The notes under the pieces were generated by a model. It saw nothing but the letters and a program-made list of their open reading frames with translations, was not told the origin of the DNA and ran no database searches. This document shows positions 17,274 through 25,906 of a DNA stretch of 64,000 nucleotides, in pieces; position 1 is the stretch's first letter, and every line of letters begins with the position of its first letter. The stretch spans positions 34,151 through 98,150 of the forward strand of contig NZ_JAAXKX010000015.1 of assembly GCF_012276755.1 (NCBI RefSeq), in the 5' to 3' direction. The translations under genes were made by a program, and so were the position numbers. This DNA comes from Marichromatium bheemlicum. Its GTDB lineage: Bacteria > Pseudomonadota > Gammaproteobacteria > Chromatiales > Chromatiaceae.

Positions 17274-17547
17274 CACCACGGCGCTGCGTGCGCTGATCGA
17301 GCGTATCCGCCGCGAGCTGCCGTTCGACGACCCCAGCGCGCGGGCCTGTCACGGCAACTGCGCCGCCGGCTGTGTGCCTCGGCTGCTCGACTTTCTCGAA
17401 CAGCAGCTCGATGATTGGGAGTGGCACCTGGCGCGCGGCGCGCGACCGGGGCTCGCCGAGTTCTCGGCGCTCGCGCGCAGCGCGCGCCGGGTGCACGCGG
17501 TGCTCGCGCGTAACGGCCTGGTGGCCCCGCTGTCCGACCACGACTGA
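17260..17547 (+). CDS. Hypothetical protein with a Cys-x3-Cys-x3-Cys motif
   Basis: A 95-residue protein, helical, with the motif [11 protein letters not shown] near residues 27-37 (three Cys and one His, evenly spaced). The pattern could bind a metal or an iron-sulfur cluster, but I know no named family. ATG 17260 overlaps the last 14 bases of the efflux pump gene, so it is translationally coupled to it. The rest ([45 protein letters not shown]) has no known domain. A start further upstream would be GTG 17224. Confidence 0.65.
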   Translation: MTPDSTTALRALIERIRRELPFDDPSARACHGNCAAGCVPRLLDFLEQQLDDWEWHLARGARPGLAEFSALARSARRVHAVLARNGLVAPLSDHD

Positions 17548-17591
17548 CTGATGCCGGGGCCATGCGCGCCACCCGGAGTGAGAGACCCATC

Positions 17592-20360
17592 ATGCCCGAT
17601 CCCGCCGATCGCCTGCTGGCGCTGGTACGTGCCTTCGCCCGCGAGTCGCAATTGCCCATCGCCCTGGAGACCATCGGTCTCGATACCCGACTCGAGACCG
17701 ATCTCGGGCTCGACAGCCTCAGTCGCGCCGAGCTCAACGCCCGGCTCGAACAGGGCTTCGGGGTCGAGTTGCCCGACCGTGCATTGCTGGCCACCACCGT
17801 CGCCGAGCTGCTGACCCTGGTGCGTGAGCGGGGCGGGGTGGGTGAGGGGCCGAGGCTGCGCCTGGTGCCCGACCCGACCGCCCACGCCGGTGTGCCCGAG
17901 GAGGCCGCGACCCTGCTCGAGGTGCTCGACTGGCACGTTGCCCGCCAGGGCGAGCGGGTCCACATCCACTACTACGACAGCGACGACCAGGTCCAAACGA
18001 TCCGCTATCGCACCCTCGCCGAGGGTGCGGCGCGGGTGGCCAACCGGCTGCATGGTGCCGGGGTACGCCCTGGTGAGACGGTGGCGCTGATGCTGCCGAG
18101 CGGGCCGGGGTATTTCTTCAGCTTCTTCGGGGTGCTGCGTGCCGGGGCCATCCCCGTGCCGATCTATCCGCCGGCGCGCCCCCAGCTCCTCGAGGATCAC
18201 CTGCGCCGCCATGCCCGCATCCTCGCCAACGCCGGCTGCGTGGCGATGCTCACCGAGGGCGCGGCGGCGCGGGTCGTGGCGCTGCTGCGGTTGCAGCTAC
18301 CGGCGCTCAGTGCGGTGCTCACCCTCGACGGGCTCGACATCGAGTCGAGCGCCCCGGTGGCCCCGCCTGCAAGGGCCGACGATATCGCCTTCCTGCAGTA
18401 CACCTCGGGCAGTACCGGTGCGCCCAAGGGGGTGATGCTCAGCCACGCCGAGCTACTGGCCAACATCCGCGCCATGGGTGCAGCGGTGGCGATCACCCCG
18501 GAGGATCGCTTCGTCAGCTGGTTGCCGCTGTATCACGACATGGGGCTGATCGGCGCCTGGCTCGGCAGCCTCTACTTCGCCATCCCGCTGATCTCGTTCT
18601 CACCGCTGACCTTCCTCGCCCGCCCCCGGCGCTGGCTGCAGGCGATCGATCATCATCGCGCCACCCTCTCTGCGGCGCCCAACTTCGCCTACGAGCTCTG
18701 TCTCAGTCGTATCGGCGAGCGGCAGCTCGCCGGGCTCGATCTCAGCAGTTGGCGCCGTGCCTTCAACGGTGCCGAGCCGGTAAGCGCCGAGACCCTGGAG
18801 CGCTTCGCCGCGCGCTTTGCCCGCTGCGGGTTGCGCGCCGAGGCGCTCGCCCCGGTCTATGGGCTGGCTGAGGCGGCGGTGGGGCTGTGCTTCCCGCCGC
18901 CGACCCGGGGGCCGAGGATCGACTGCATCGATCGGGATCGTCTTGCCGAGGACGGTTATGCGCTGCGTGTCGATTGTGCCGATCCCGGCGCGCAACGCGT
19001 GGTCGGTTGCGGCCAGCCGCTGCCGGGCTATCGACTGCGGGTGGTCGACGCCCGGCGCGCGCCGCTGCCCGAGCGTCACGAGGGGCTGGTGCAGTTCCAG
19101 GGACCCTCGGCCACCCGGGGCTACTACCGCAACCCCGAGGCGAGCGCCGAGCTGATCCATGAGGGTTGGCACGAGACCGGCGATCGCGGCTATCTCGCCG
19201 ACGGCGAGATCCATCTCACTGGCCGGGTCAAGGACCTGATCATCCGTGGCGGGCGCAACCTCTATCCCTACGAACTGGAACAGGCCATCGGCGCCCTGCG
19301 CGGGGTGCGTCAGGGCTGCGTGGTGGCCTTCGCCGCGCGTGACCCGGGGCAGGGCAGCGAGCGCCTGGTGGTGGTCGCCGAGACCAAGGAACGCGACCCC
19401 GGGCGCCGCGCGCTGCTGCGCCAGCGCATCCTCGCGCGCGCCGGCGAGGTGCTGGGCGCGCCGCCGGACGAGATCGTGCTCGCACCGCCGCGCGCGGTGC
19501 TCAAGACCTCTAGTGGCAAGCTCCGACGCGGCGACACCCGCGCCCGTTATCTCGCCGGACGCATCCACACCACGCCCGCACCACCGTGGTGGCAGCTGGC
19601 GCGGGTCACACTTGCCGGACTGCGTGGACGGATGTTGGCCGATCTCGGCGCACTGCCGCAGCGCCTCTATGCCGCCCACGTGTGGTTGATGCTGGCGCTG
19701 ATCGCGCCGCCGTGTTGGCTGGCGGTGGCGTTGTTGCCGGGGCGTGGGCTACGTTGGGCGGTGGTGCGCCGTGCCGCCAGGCTGTTGCGCCGACTCGTCG
19801 GGGTACGGCTGGTGGTCGAGGGGCGTGAGCGGCTGCCCTCAACGGGGGCGCCCTGGATCTTGGTGGCCAACCACCAGAGTTATGTCGACGCCCTGGTGCT
19901 GATCGAGGCGATCGGTCGTCCGCTGTGCTTCGTCGCCAAGCGTGAGCTGGGTCACAGCCGGTTGGCCGCCTATTTCCTGCGCCGCCTCGACTGCGTGCTG
20001 GTCGATCGCTTCGACGTGCGCGCCGGGGGCATGGCGCTCGCCGAGCTGCGCGCACGGCTCGCCGCCGGGTGTCCGCTGGCGCTGTTCCCCGAGGCGACCT
20101 TCCGCGTCCGCCCCGGGCTGTTGCCCTTCCGCATGGGGGCCTTCGCGCTGGCCGCCGACAGTGGTACGCAGCTGGTGCCGGTGGCACTCGACGGTACCCG
20201 CGAGCTGCTGGCCGGTGCCCGCCTTTTCTCACCGCGCCGCGGGCAGGTGTGCGTGTATATTGGGCCGCCATTCGTCCCCCCGGGTCGGGGCTGGGACGCC
20301 GCGGTTGCGCTGCGAGAACAGGCGCGAGACTGGATCGAGACCCGGGTGGGGCCCAACTGA
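17592..20360 (+). CDS. Three-domain ACP / fatty-acyl-AMP ligase / 1-acylglycerol-phosphate-type acyltransferase
   Basis: A 922-residue fusion. Residues 5-80 form an acyl-carrier domain with the phosphopantetheine site LGLDSLSRAE (Ser42). Residues 110-650 form an adenylating domain of the FAAL type: P-loop YTSGSTGAPKG (270-280), PLYHDMGLIG, NGAEPVS, YGLAEA, TGDRGYL and the catalytic Lys in TSSGKLRR (Lys643). Residues 665-735 are hydrophobic, and residues 740-900 form a PlsC-type acyltransferase with the HX4D motif in VANHQSYVDA (His761, Asp766) and FPEATFR. It could activate a free fatty acid, load its own carrier and pass the acyl group to a lysophospholipid or other acceptor. ATG 17592 starts the carrier domain; ATG 17562 is the alternative. 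Confidence 0.88.
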   Translation: MPDPADRLLALVRAFARESQLPIALETIGLDTRLETDLGLDSLSRAELNARLEQGFGVELPDRALLATTVAELLTLVRERGGVGEGPRLRLVPDPTAHAGVPEEAATLLEVLDWHVARQGERVHIHYYDSDDQVQTIRYRTLAEGAARVANRLHGAGVRPGETVALMLPSGPGYFFSFFGVLRAGAIPVPIYPPARPQLLEDHLRRHARILANAGCVAMLTEGAAARVVALLRLQLPALSAVLTLDGLDIESSAPVAPPARADDIAFLQYTSGSTGAPKGVMLSHAELLANIRAMGAAVAITPEDRFVSWLPLYHDMGLIGAWLGSLYFAIPLISFSPLTFLARPRRWLQAIDHHRATLSAAPNFAYELCLSRIGERQLAGLDLSSWRRAFNGAEPVSAETLERFAARFARCGLRAEALAPVYGLAEAAVGLCFPPPTRGPRIDCIDRDRLAEDGYALRVDCADPGAQRVVGCGQPLPGYRLRVVDARRAPLPERHEGLVQFQGPSATRGYYRNPEASAELIHEGWHETGDRGYLADGEIHLTGRVKDLIIRGGRNLYPYELEQAIGALRGVRQGCVVAFAARDPGQGSERLVVVAETKERDPGRRALLRQRILARAGEVLGAPPDEIVLAPPRAVLKTSSGKLRRGDTRARYLAGRIHTTPAPPWWQLARVTLAGLRGRMLADLGALPQRLYAAHVWLMLALIAPPCWLAVALLPGRGLRWAVVRRAARLLRRLVGVRLVVEGRERLPSTGAPWILVANHQSYVDALVLIEAIGRPLCFVAKRELGHSRLAAYFLRRLDCVLVDRFDVRAGGMALAELRARLAAGCPLALFPEATFRVRPGLLPFRMGAFALAADSGTQLVPVALDGTRELLAGARLFSPRRGQVCVYIGPPFVPPGRGWDAAVALREQARDWIETRVGPN

Positions 20361-20384
20361 TGCGGTTCTGAGTGGGGGGAATCG

Positions 20385-21041
20385 ATGCAGAGAGATACCG
20401 ATCGGCGCATGCTCGAGCAGATCGAGCAACAGGTCGATCTTGCGTCCTCACGGGTGCTGGAGATCGGCTGTGGTCGCGGTCGAGTCACCGCGCGGCTAGC
20501 GGCTCGCGCCGCCGGACTGGTCGCGCTCGACCCGGTGCAGTCGGCGTTGCGCGTGGTCGGCGACCGACTCCCCGGTCAGGCGTTAGTGGCTGCCCGTGGC
20601 GAGATGCTGCCGTTCGCCCCCGCGTGCTTCGACGTGGTGGTCTTCACCCTGTCGCTGCACCATCATCGCGATGCCGCCTCGGCGTTGTCCGAGGCGGCGC
20701 GGGTCTTGGTGCCTGGGGGGCGGGTCCTGGTGATCGAACCCGATGAGAGCGGGCTGCTCGAGCGGGTGTTCGCCCAGCTCGTCGACGAGGGGAGCGCTGT
20801 CGCCGCGGCCCAACGCGCGGTGGCGCGCTGTCCGCTGCGCCTGGCCTACGACGCTGGATTCAACGGCTGCTGGCGCTTTGATGATCATGCCGATCTGATC
20901 GGTGCGGTGTTCGATCATTATGCGCTGCCCGAGGATCCGGCGACGGTGGCGCGTATCGACGCGCTGCTCGGCCCGGAATGCCGCGCGCGCCCGATCCTGC
21001 TCGAGGACCGCATGCGCCTGCAGATGCTGCAGCCGGGTTGA
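20385..21041 (+). CDS. Class I SAM-dependent methyltransferase
   Basis: A 218-residue protein with the Rossmann SAM motifs VLEIGCGRGRVTARLA (motif I), VALDPVQSAL (motif II), FDVVVFTLSLHHH (motif IV) and LVPGGRVLVIEPDES (post-motif), as in the Methyltransf_11/UbiE group. It follows the ACP/ligase/acyltransferase gene by 24 bases, so it may methylate the lipid made there; the substrate is not visible in the sequence. Confidence 0.85.
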   Translation: MQRDTDRRMLEQIEQQVDLASSRVLEIGCGRGRVTARLAARAAGLVALDPVQSALRVVGDRLPGQALVAARGEMLPFAPACFDVVVFTLSLHHHRDAASALSEAARVLVPGGRVLVIEPDESGLLERVFAQLVDEGSAVAAAQRAVARCPLRLAYDAGFNGCWRFDDHADLIGAVFDHYALPEDPATVARIDALLGPECRARPILLEDRMRLQMLQPG

Positions 21042-21168
21042 ACGCCCGCGCGCGGCGGCTTGTTCGCCGGGGGCCGGTGCCGAACCGGGTCCCGATCCAT
21101 CGAACCGGTTGCCGAACCGGGGTGTCGCGCGGCGGCGTCGGTACGGCACCATGCTCTTGGGTCCACGT

Positions 21169-21498
21169 ATGGGTTATGTCTATCTCGGGTTGGCGATCCT
21201 CGCCGAGGTGATCGCGACCTCGGCGCTGAAGTTCTCTGACGGTTTCACCCGGCTGGTGCCGAGCCTGGTGGTAGTGATCGGCTATGCCGCCGCCTTCTAT
21301 TGTCTGGCGCTGGTGCTACGCACCATTCCGATCGGTGTCGCCTATGCCATCTGGGCGGGGATGGGAATCGTGCTGATCGCGCTGATCGGTATCCTGGTGT
21401 TCGGCCAGGTCCCGGACTGGCCAGCGGTTATCGGTATGGGGTTGATCCTCGCCGGGGTGCTGGTGATCAACCTGTTCTCGCGCACCGCTGGCCACTGA
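21169..21498 (+). CDS. Small multidrug resistance (SMR) transporter, EmrE-like
   Basis: A 109-residue, four-helix membrane protein. The first helix is YLGLAILAEVIATSALKFSDGFTRL, with the essential Glu of EmrE (Glu14 there) in AEVIAT; later helices include PIGVAYAIWAGMGIVLIALIG with the conserved Trp. SMR dimers export cationic compounds by proton exchange. ATG 21169 matches the family's usual N-terminus and 110-residue length; ATG 21151 would add six residues. Neither has a strong ribosome site. Confidence 0.9.
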   Translation: MGYVYLGLAILAEVIATSALKFSDGFTRLVPSLVVVIGYAAAFYCLALVLRTIPIGVAYAIWAGMGIVLIALIGILVFGQVPDWPAVIGMGLILAGVLVINLFSRTAGH

Positions 21499-21506
21499 GG
21501 CGCGCA

Positions 21507-22121
21507 TTACGACCCCGGTTCGAGGGGCTGGCGTAGCGCGGCGACGGTCGCGCCGAAGTGCTCGGTGGTGTAACGCTCCAGGCGCAGCTCGGGTGGCCAG
21601 TGCTCGGGGTCGAGCCCGGCCTTGACACGGAGCGCGGCGAGGAAGGCGACGGGTTCGGGCAACTGTGCCCACACCGCAGGCAGGAAGGTCGCGCGCCGCC
21701 GCCCTGCGCGCAGCACCACACCATCGATGCCGGGGCGCAGCGCGGCACAGCAGGCGGCCTCGTTGGCACAGTCGATCGCCTCCCGGGACGAGAGTACCGA
21801 GACCTCCAGGTGGAGCCCACCCAGCTCGGTGTCGCACAGTGGTGTGAAGCGCGGGTCGTCGAAGGCCGCGGCGAAGGCGTTGGCGGCAACATCGCACACC
21901 AGCGCGCGATGGGGCTCAAGGGTCCCGACACAGCCGCGCAGTGCACCGGCGTGCTCGAGGGTGACGAAACAGGCGCCCACGGCACGCAGTGGCAGCGGAT
22001 AACGTGCGGGATCGGGGGTGAGTCGCGTGCCCCGTTCGAGTCCGTGGTCGATGGCCTGCAGCGCGAGCCGCAGCAGCAGGTCGCGACTGCTGGCATCGAG
22101 TGTCGAGTCAGTGGAAGGCAT
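21507..22121 (-). CDS. AMMECR1-domain protein (AmmeMemoRadiSam system protein A)
   Basis: A 204-residue protein of the AMMECR1 family. Signatures are FVTLEHAGALRGCVGTLEPHRAL (the LRGCIG core), AAAFDDPRFTPL, LHLEVSVLS and GIDGVVLRAGRRRATFLPAVW. The cellular role of this fold is still not established. It is encoded 14 bases into the end of the MEMO-like gene and is thus coupled to it. ATG 22130 is a possible longer start. Confidence 0.9.
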   Translation of the reverse strand: MPSTDSTLDASSRDLLLRLALQAIDHGLERGTRLTPDPARYPLPLRAVGACFVTLEHAGALRGCVGTLEPHRALVCDVAANAFAAAFDDPRFTPLCDTELGGLHLEVSVLSSREAIDCANEAACCAALRPGIDGVVLRAGRRRATFLPAVWAQLPEPVAFLAALRVKAGLDPEHWPPELRLERYTTEHFGATVAALRQPLEPGS

Positions 22122-22890
22122 AGGCGCCATAGCCGACGACCTGTTGCGGGGTCCCGGGGACCGCCCCTGAGTTGCTCAGTGCCAGGGTGTGGGCGCTGAG
22201 CCCGTGGCGCCGGGCCAGGGCCAGCAGGCCGCGTAGTGGATAGCAGCCGCAGGCGTGATCCGGGGTGATGGCCTCGACGTCGAGTCGTTCGATTGCCATC
22301 GAGGTGGCGCGATCGAGCGCCTGGGCCTCGGCACGTCGGTGATAGTGGCTGAGATCGGAGCTGACCACGATCAGCGTCTCCTCGCCACCCCACAGGGTCT
22401 CGAGCAGGGTCACGAGATCGGCCGTGGGGGTCTCGCCGACCACCAGCGGTATCAGCGAGAAGTCGTCGAGCGTGCGTTGCAAGAAGGGGAGCTGGACCTC
22501 CAGGCTGTGCTCCTCGGCGTGCGCCTCCTCCAGAGTGCGCACCCCGTCGAAGGCCAGCACCCGGGCGATGGCGACCTGATCGAGTGGGATCTCACCGAGC
22601 GGGGTGGCGAAGGCCGTCGCCGCACTGGTGGCGGCACCGCGTAATGCTACCCGGTGCGCCGGTCCGAGCAGCACCACGCGGTCGATCAGCGTGCGTGCCC
22701 GGACCAGCGTCGCATAGGCGTGAGCGGCGATCGCACCGCTGTAGCGGTAGCCGGCGTGGGGGACGATGAGCGCCTTGGGTGGTGCTCCGGTGACAGCACC
22801 GGCAAGATAGCCATCGATCTCGGCGCCGAGTGCCTCGGCGGTGGCTGGATAGAAACGCCCGGCAACGGCGGGTGGTCGGATCTGCTGCAT
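22108..22890 (-). CDS. MEMO-like protein (AmmeMemoRadiSam system protein B)
   Basis: A 260-residue protein of the MEMO1 family, related in fold to extradiol dioxygenases. Visible motifs are PPAVAGRFYPA, ALIVPHAGYRYSGAIAAHAY (His ligand region), VVLLGPAHRV, EEHSLEVQLPFLQ, LIPLVVGE, VVSSDLSHYH and ACGCYPLRGLLALARR. The usual third partner, a radical SAM enzyme, is not adjacent here. The longer frame to 22917 is less likely because conservation starts at MQQIRPPAVAG. Confidence 0.9.
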   Translation of the reverse strand: MQQIRPPAVAGRFYPATAEALGAEIDGYLAGAVTGAPPKALIVPHAGYRYSGAIAAHAYATLVRARTLIDRVVLLGPAHRVALRGAATSAATAFATPLGEIPLDQVAIARVLAFDGVRTLEEAHAEEHSLEVQLPFLQRTLDDFSLIPLVVGETPTADLVTLLETLWGGEETLIVVSSDLSHYHRRAEAQALDRATSMAIERLDVEAITPDHACGCYPLRGLLALARRHGLSAHTLALSNSGAVPGTPQQVVGYGAYAFH

Positions 22891-23077
22891 GTCGGTTTCT
22901 CCCGGTCGGGGACACATCGACGCTGCTGGTGTGGCTGGTTATGCTAGTCGCGTATCGGGAGACGCTGGTCGGCATGGTTGCCTACGCATGGGCGTGTCCC
23001 TGACTCCATTATCGACGCTGTTGGCGAGAGGGCAACGCCCTGACCGTCTCGTCAACCTGGTTCAACAAGTGAGTCCG

Positions 23078-25024
23078 ATGCCGCTGTTTGCGTTCGTCCG
23101 CCGTTGCGCCCTATGGGGGCTGCTCGGGTTGCCGCTGGTGGCGGGGGCGGCGGGAAGCGCCGCCCCCCCTGTCGCCCAGGCGCGGGCCGATTTCCTCGCC
23201 GCCGAGCGCGCGCTCGAGCAGGGTGATGAGGAGGGCTTCGCGCGGCTCGAATCGCGGTTACGTCATTATCCGCTCCACCCCTATCTGCGCTTCGCGCAAC
23301 TGACTGCCGACCTCGAGCGCACCCCGGACGCGGCCATCGAACGTTTCCTCGGCATCGAGCCCGATAGCCAGCTCGCTTGGCGGCTGCGTCGTGCCTACCT
23401 GCAACGGCTCGCTGCGGCTGGACGCTGGGCCGACTATCGTCAGTTTTATCGCCCCGAGGCCGATGTCGAGCGCCGTTGTCTGTATCTGCGCGCATTGATC
23501 GAGACCGGCGAAACCGAGCGCGCGCTCGCCGAGGTCGAGCCGTTATGGCGCTCCGGGCGCTCGCGTCCGAGCGCCTGCGATCCGGTGTTCGACGCCTGGC
23601 GCGCCGCCGGCGGCTTGAGTCCAGAACGGGTGTGGATGCGTATCCGGCTCGCGCTCGACGCCGGTCAGGACGGGCTCGCGCGTCATCTCGGCACCGACCT
23701 GCCGGCGCGCGAGCGTCTCTGGCTCGCACGCTGGCTGGCGCTGCGCGCGGCCCCTGAGCGGTTGCTCGACGAGCGGGCCGTGCTCCCCGAGCAGCCGCTG
23801 CGGGCGGCGATCCTCGCCGATGTGTTGACGCGGCTGGCTAGGCGTGATGCGGAGGCTGCGCGTGCCGCCTTCGGACGGTTGCAGGCGCAAATCCGTGTCG
23901 ATGCCGAGGCCGCCGATCGGGTCCAGGCCGCGCTCGGCGAGGCGTTGGTGGCCGCCGGCGACCTTGGCTCCGGGTTTGCCCTGTGGGACGGCGTGCGCGC
24001 CGTGCCCGCGACGCTCGATGCGCAGGAGCGGCGGCTGCGCGCGGCGCTCGAACGTGGGGAGTGGGCCTGGGTAGCGCGCTGGGTCGAACGCATGCCCGAG
24101 AGCGAGGTCAAGGCCGATCGCTGGGTCTACTGGCAGGCCCGCGCCGAGGCCGAGCTGGGGCACCCGGAGGCGGCGCGAGCGCTGTTCGCGCAGGCCGCCG
24201 AGGCGCGCAGCCTGTGGGGCTTCATGGCCGCCGACCGACTCGACCTGCCGTATCGCATGAACCATCGGGTGACCCCGGCCGTGCCCGCCCGCATCGCTCG
24301 TATCGTCACCCTGGCGCCGGTGCGCCGGATGCGTGAACTCGACGCCCTCGGGCGCGATACCGAGATGCGCCGCGAGTGGCGTGCGCTGACCCGCGACCTC
24401 GATCGCGCCGACCTGCTCGCTGCGGCCTATGTCGCCGATGTCTTTGGTTGGCACGACCAGGCGATTCGCACCCTGGCGCGCACCGACTACTGGGACGACC
24501 TGGCGCTGCGCTTTCCGCTCGCCCATCGCGCCGAGGTCGCGCGCGAAGCCCGTGCCCAGGGGCTCGCTCCCGAGTGGGTGTTTGCGGTGATCCGTCAGGA
24601 GAGCGTGTTCGCGCGCACGCTCGCCTCGCATGCCGGCGCCGTCGGGTTGATGCAGCTGTTGCCGAGCACCGCGCGCGACATGGCCGAGGCGCTCGGCGAG
24701 CCACTCGATTCGCGCTGGGCGCTGCTCGACCCTGGGCGCAACATCCGCCTCGGCAGTGCCTACCTGGCGCGGATGCAGGCACGTTTCGAGCATGTCGCCC
24801 TGGCCACCGCCGCCTACAACGCCGGCCCGACGCGGGTCGCGCAGTGGCGCCCGGCGCGTGCGCTCGCCACCGATCGCTGGATCGCCACCATCCCCTTCAT
24901 CGAGACCCGTGGCTATGTCGAACGGGTGCTCACCTACCGTGCCATCTACGCCGCCCGGCTCGACACTGACCGTCCCCGGGTCCGTGACTGGCTGGCGCCC
25001 CGGGTCGCGCCGGCGGGGGAGTGA
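23078..25024 (+). CDS. slt: Soluble lytic murein transglycosylase (Slt70 family)
   Basis: A 648-residue periplasmic enzyme that cleaves peptidoglycan and leaves 1,6-anhydromuropeptides. It has a signal peptide (residues 1-25, ending AGAAGSA), a long alpha-helical superhelix of about 440 residues, a linker domain and the C-terminal SLT domain with IRQESVF (catalytic Glu508), SHAGAVGLMQLLPSTA, NIRLGSAYL and ATAAYNAGPTRV. The start ATG 23078 was chosen at the signal peptide; the open frame upstream to 22889 is not protein-like. It is divergent from the MEMO-like gene. Confidence 0.93.
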   Translation: MPLFAFVRRCALWGLLGLPLVAGAAGSAAPPVAQARADFLAAERALEQGDEEGFARLESRLRHYPLHPYLRFAQLTADLERTPDAAIERFLGIEPDSQLAWRLRRAYLQRLAAAGRWADYRQFYRPEADVERRCLYLRALIETGETERALAEVEPLWRSGRSRPSACDPVFDAWRAAGGLSPERVWMRIRLALDAGQDGLARHLGTDLPARERLWLARWLALRAAPERLLDERAVLPEQPLRAAILADVLTRLARRDAEAARAAFGRLQAQIRVDAEAADRVQAALGEALVAAGDLGSGFALWDGVRAVPATLDAQERRLRAALERGEWAWVARWVERMPESEVKADRWVYWQARAEAELGHPEAARALFAQAAEARSLWGFMAADRLDLPYRMNHRVTPAVPARIARIVTLAPVRRMRELDALGRDTEMRREWRALTRDLDRADLLAAAYVADVFGWHDQAIRTLARTDYWDDLALRFPLAHRAEVAREARAQGLAPEWVFAVIRQESVFARTLASHAGAVGLMQLLPSTARDMAEALGEPLDSRWALLDPGRNIRLGSAYLARMQARFEHVALATAAYNAGPTRVAQWRPARALATDRWIATIPFIETRGYVERVLTYRAIYAARLDTDRPRVRDWLAPRVAPAGE

Positions 25025-25032
25025 GACGGGTT

Positions 25033-25088
25033 GCTGCCAGCCGCCAGCCGCCAGCTGCCAGCTGCCAGCTGCCAGCTGCCAGCTGCCA
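25033..25088 (+). repeat. Heptamer tandem repeat (GCTGCCA, eight units)
   Basis: Eight head-to-tail 7-base units; the first is GCTGCCA, the next two are GCCGCCA and the rest are GCTGCCA. It begins nine bases after the slt stop codon and abuts an inverted-repeat element. Copy number in such tracts often varies. Confidence 0.95.
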
Positions 25089-25284
25089 AGAGATTGAACC
25101 GCAAAGGCCCAAAGGACGCGAAGAAAGTGACCAGCCTTCAGCAAACAGCCCCCAGTATCGGTGTGCGGTCGACCGCGACGCGACGAGATAACCCAGCCCC
25201 TCACTGGAGGCTGGCAGCTGTAAGCCTTTCTTCATCTTCGCGCTCTTGGCGCCTTGGCGGTTCAATCTTTCTGGCTGGCGGCTG
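25089..25284. repeat. Inverted-repeat element, copy 2 of the dispersed family
   Basis: The left arm at about 25090-25127 (AGATTGAACCGC, then AAAGGC and GGACGCGAAG) is repeated in inverse at about 25226-25270 with roughly 80 percent identity. The outer flanks also invert: GCCAGC-type repeats on the left and CTGGCGGCTG on the right. About 100 unrelated bases lie inside and encode nothing plausible. The architecture is MITE-like and related to the sequence at 9697-9835. Confidence 0.75.
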
Positions 25285-25356
25285 AAGAGACCGCCGCGCC
25301 GGTCCCGTCTGCTACACTAGCGCGCCTTCCGTGGTCACTGCCGTTTTCCTCTGTTC

Positions 25357-25899
25357 ATGTCCATGCTGTCCCTCCGTCGTTGCTCGTGGGTCTTCGCGCT
25401 GTGCGTGTCGCTGCTCGTTGCGCCGCTGGCGCTGGCCTCGGGGGGGATTTCGCGCGAGGCGATGGCCGATGCCATGGCGCAGATGATGGAGGCGATGGGG
25501 TTGTTCGCGCCGCAGCGCGGTGGTTGGTCGGGGCAGGCCGGGGTGCCGGGCTGGCCCTCGGCCTTCGATGGGCTGGGGGTGCCGGGCACCGGGGGCATGG
25601 AGCAGTTTGCGCGGTCGCTGGGAGAAGCGGCGGGGGCGGTGTCGCTCGATGGTGAATGGGAGGGCAGCGACGGCAGTCTGCTGATCGTGCAGGCGGGTTT
25701 CTATCGCCTTTACTCGGCCCACGGTGGCTATATCGATGGTGAGCTACGGATCGCCGAGCGCTGGCTGGAGCTGACCAACCCACGCGCCCAGTTCGATCAC
25801 CGCTTCGAGTTCGCCCTCGACCGTGGGCGGTTGGCGCTACGCGATGCCAACGGGCAGGTCTTTCTCTACCGTCGTCTGGTGCTCGGTCCCGGGCGCTGA
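25357..25899 (+). CDS. Hypothetical secreted protein
   Basis: A 180-residue protein with a signal peptide (MSMLSLRRCSWVFALCVSLLVAPLALA). The middle has a Met-rich helix (AMADAMAQMMEAMGLF) and a Gly/Pro-rich linker; the C-terminal 80 residues are beta-rich (LDGEWEGSDGSLLIVQAGFYRLYS, DGELRIAERWLELTN, LRDANGQVFLYRRL), like a small lipocalin or beta-sandwich domain. No family recognised. It converges on the TauE-type gene with a gap of 7 bases. Confidence 0.7.
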   Translation: MSMLSLRRCSWVFALCVSLLVAPLALASGGISREAMADAMAQMMEAMGLFAPQRGGWSGQAGVPGWPSAFDGLGVPGTGGMEQFARSLGEAAGAVSLDGEWEGSDGSLLIVQAGFYRLYSAHGGYIDGELRIAERWLELTNPRAQFDHRFEFALDRGRLALRDANGQVFLYRRLVLGPGR

Positions 25900-25906
25900 G
25901 TGGGGC

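Noticed and set aside
14976..17279. 767-codon minus-strand frame opposite the RND pump
   Set aside because: It is the antisense shadow of a clear pump gene, rich in Asp/His/Gln/Gly without any domain.
22889..23077. N-terminal extension of the lytic transglycosylase
   Set aside because: The protein has a normal signal peptide starting at ATG 23078; the extra 63 residues are not conserved-looking.
25033..25088. CRISPR-like array
   Set aside because: The units are 7 bases and contiguous with no spacers, so it is a simple tandem repeat.
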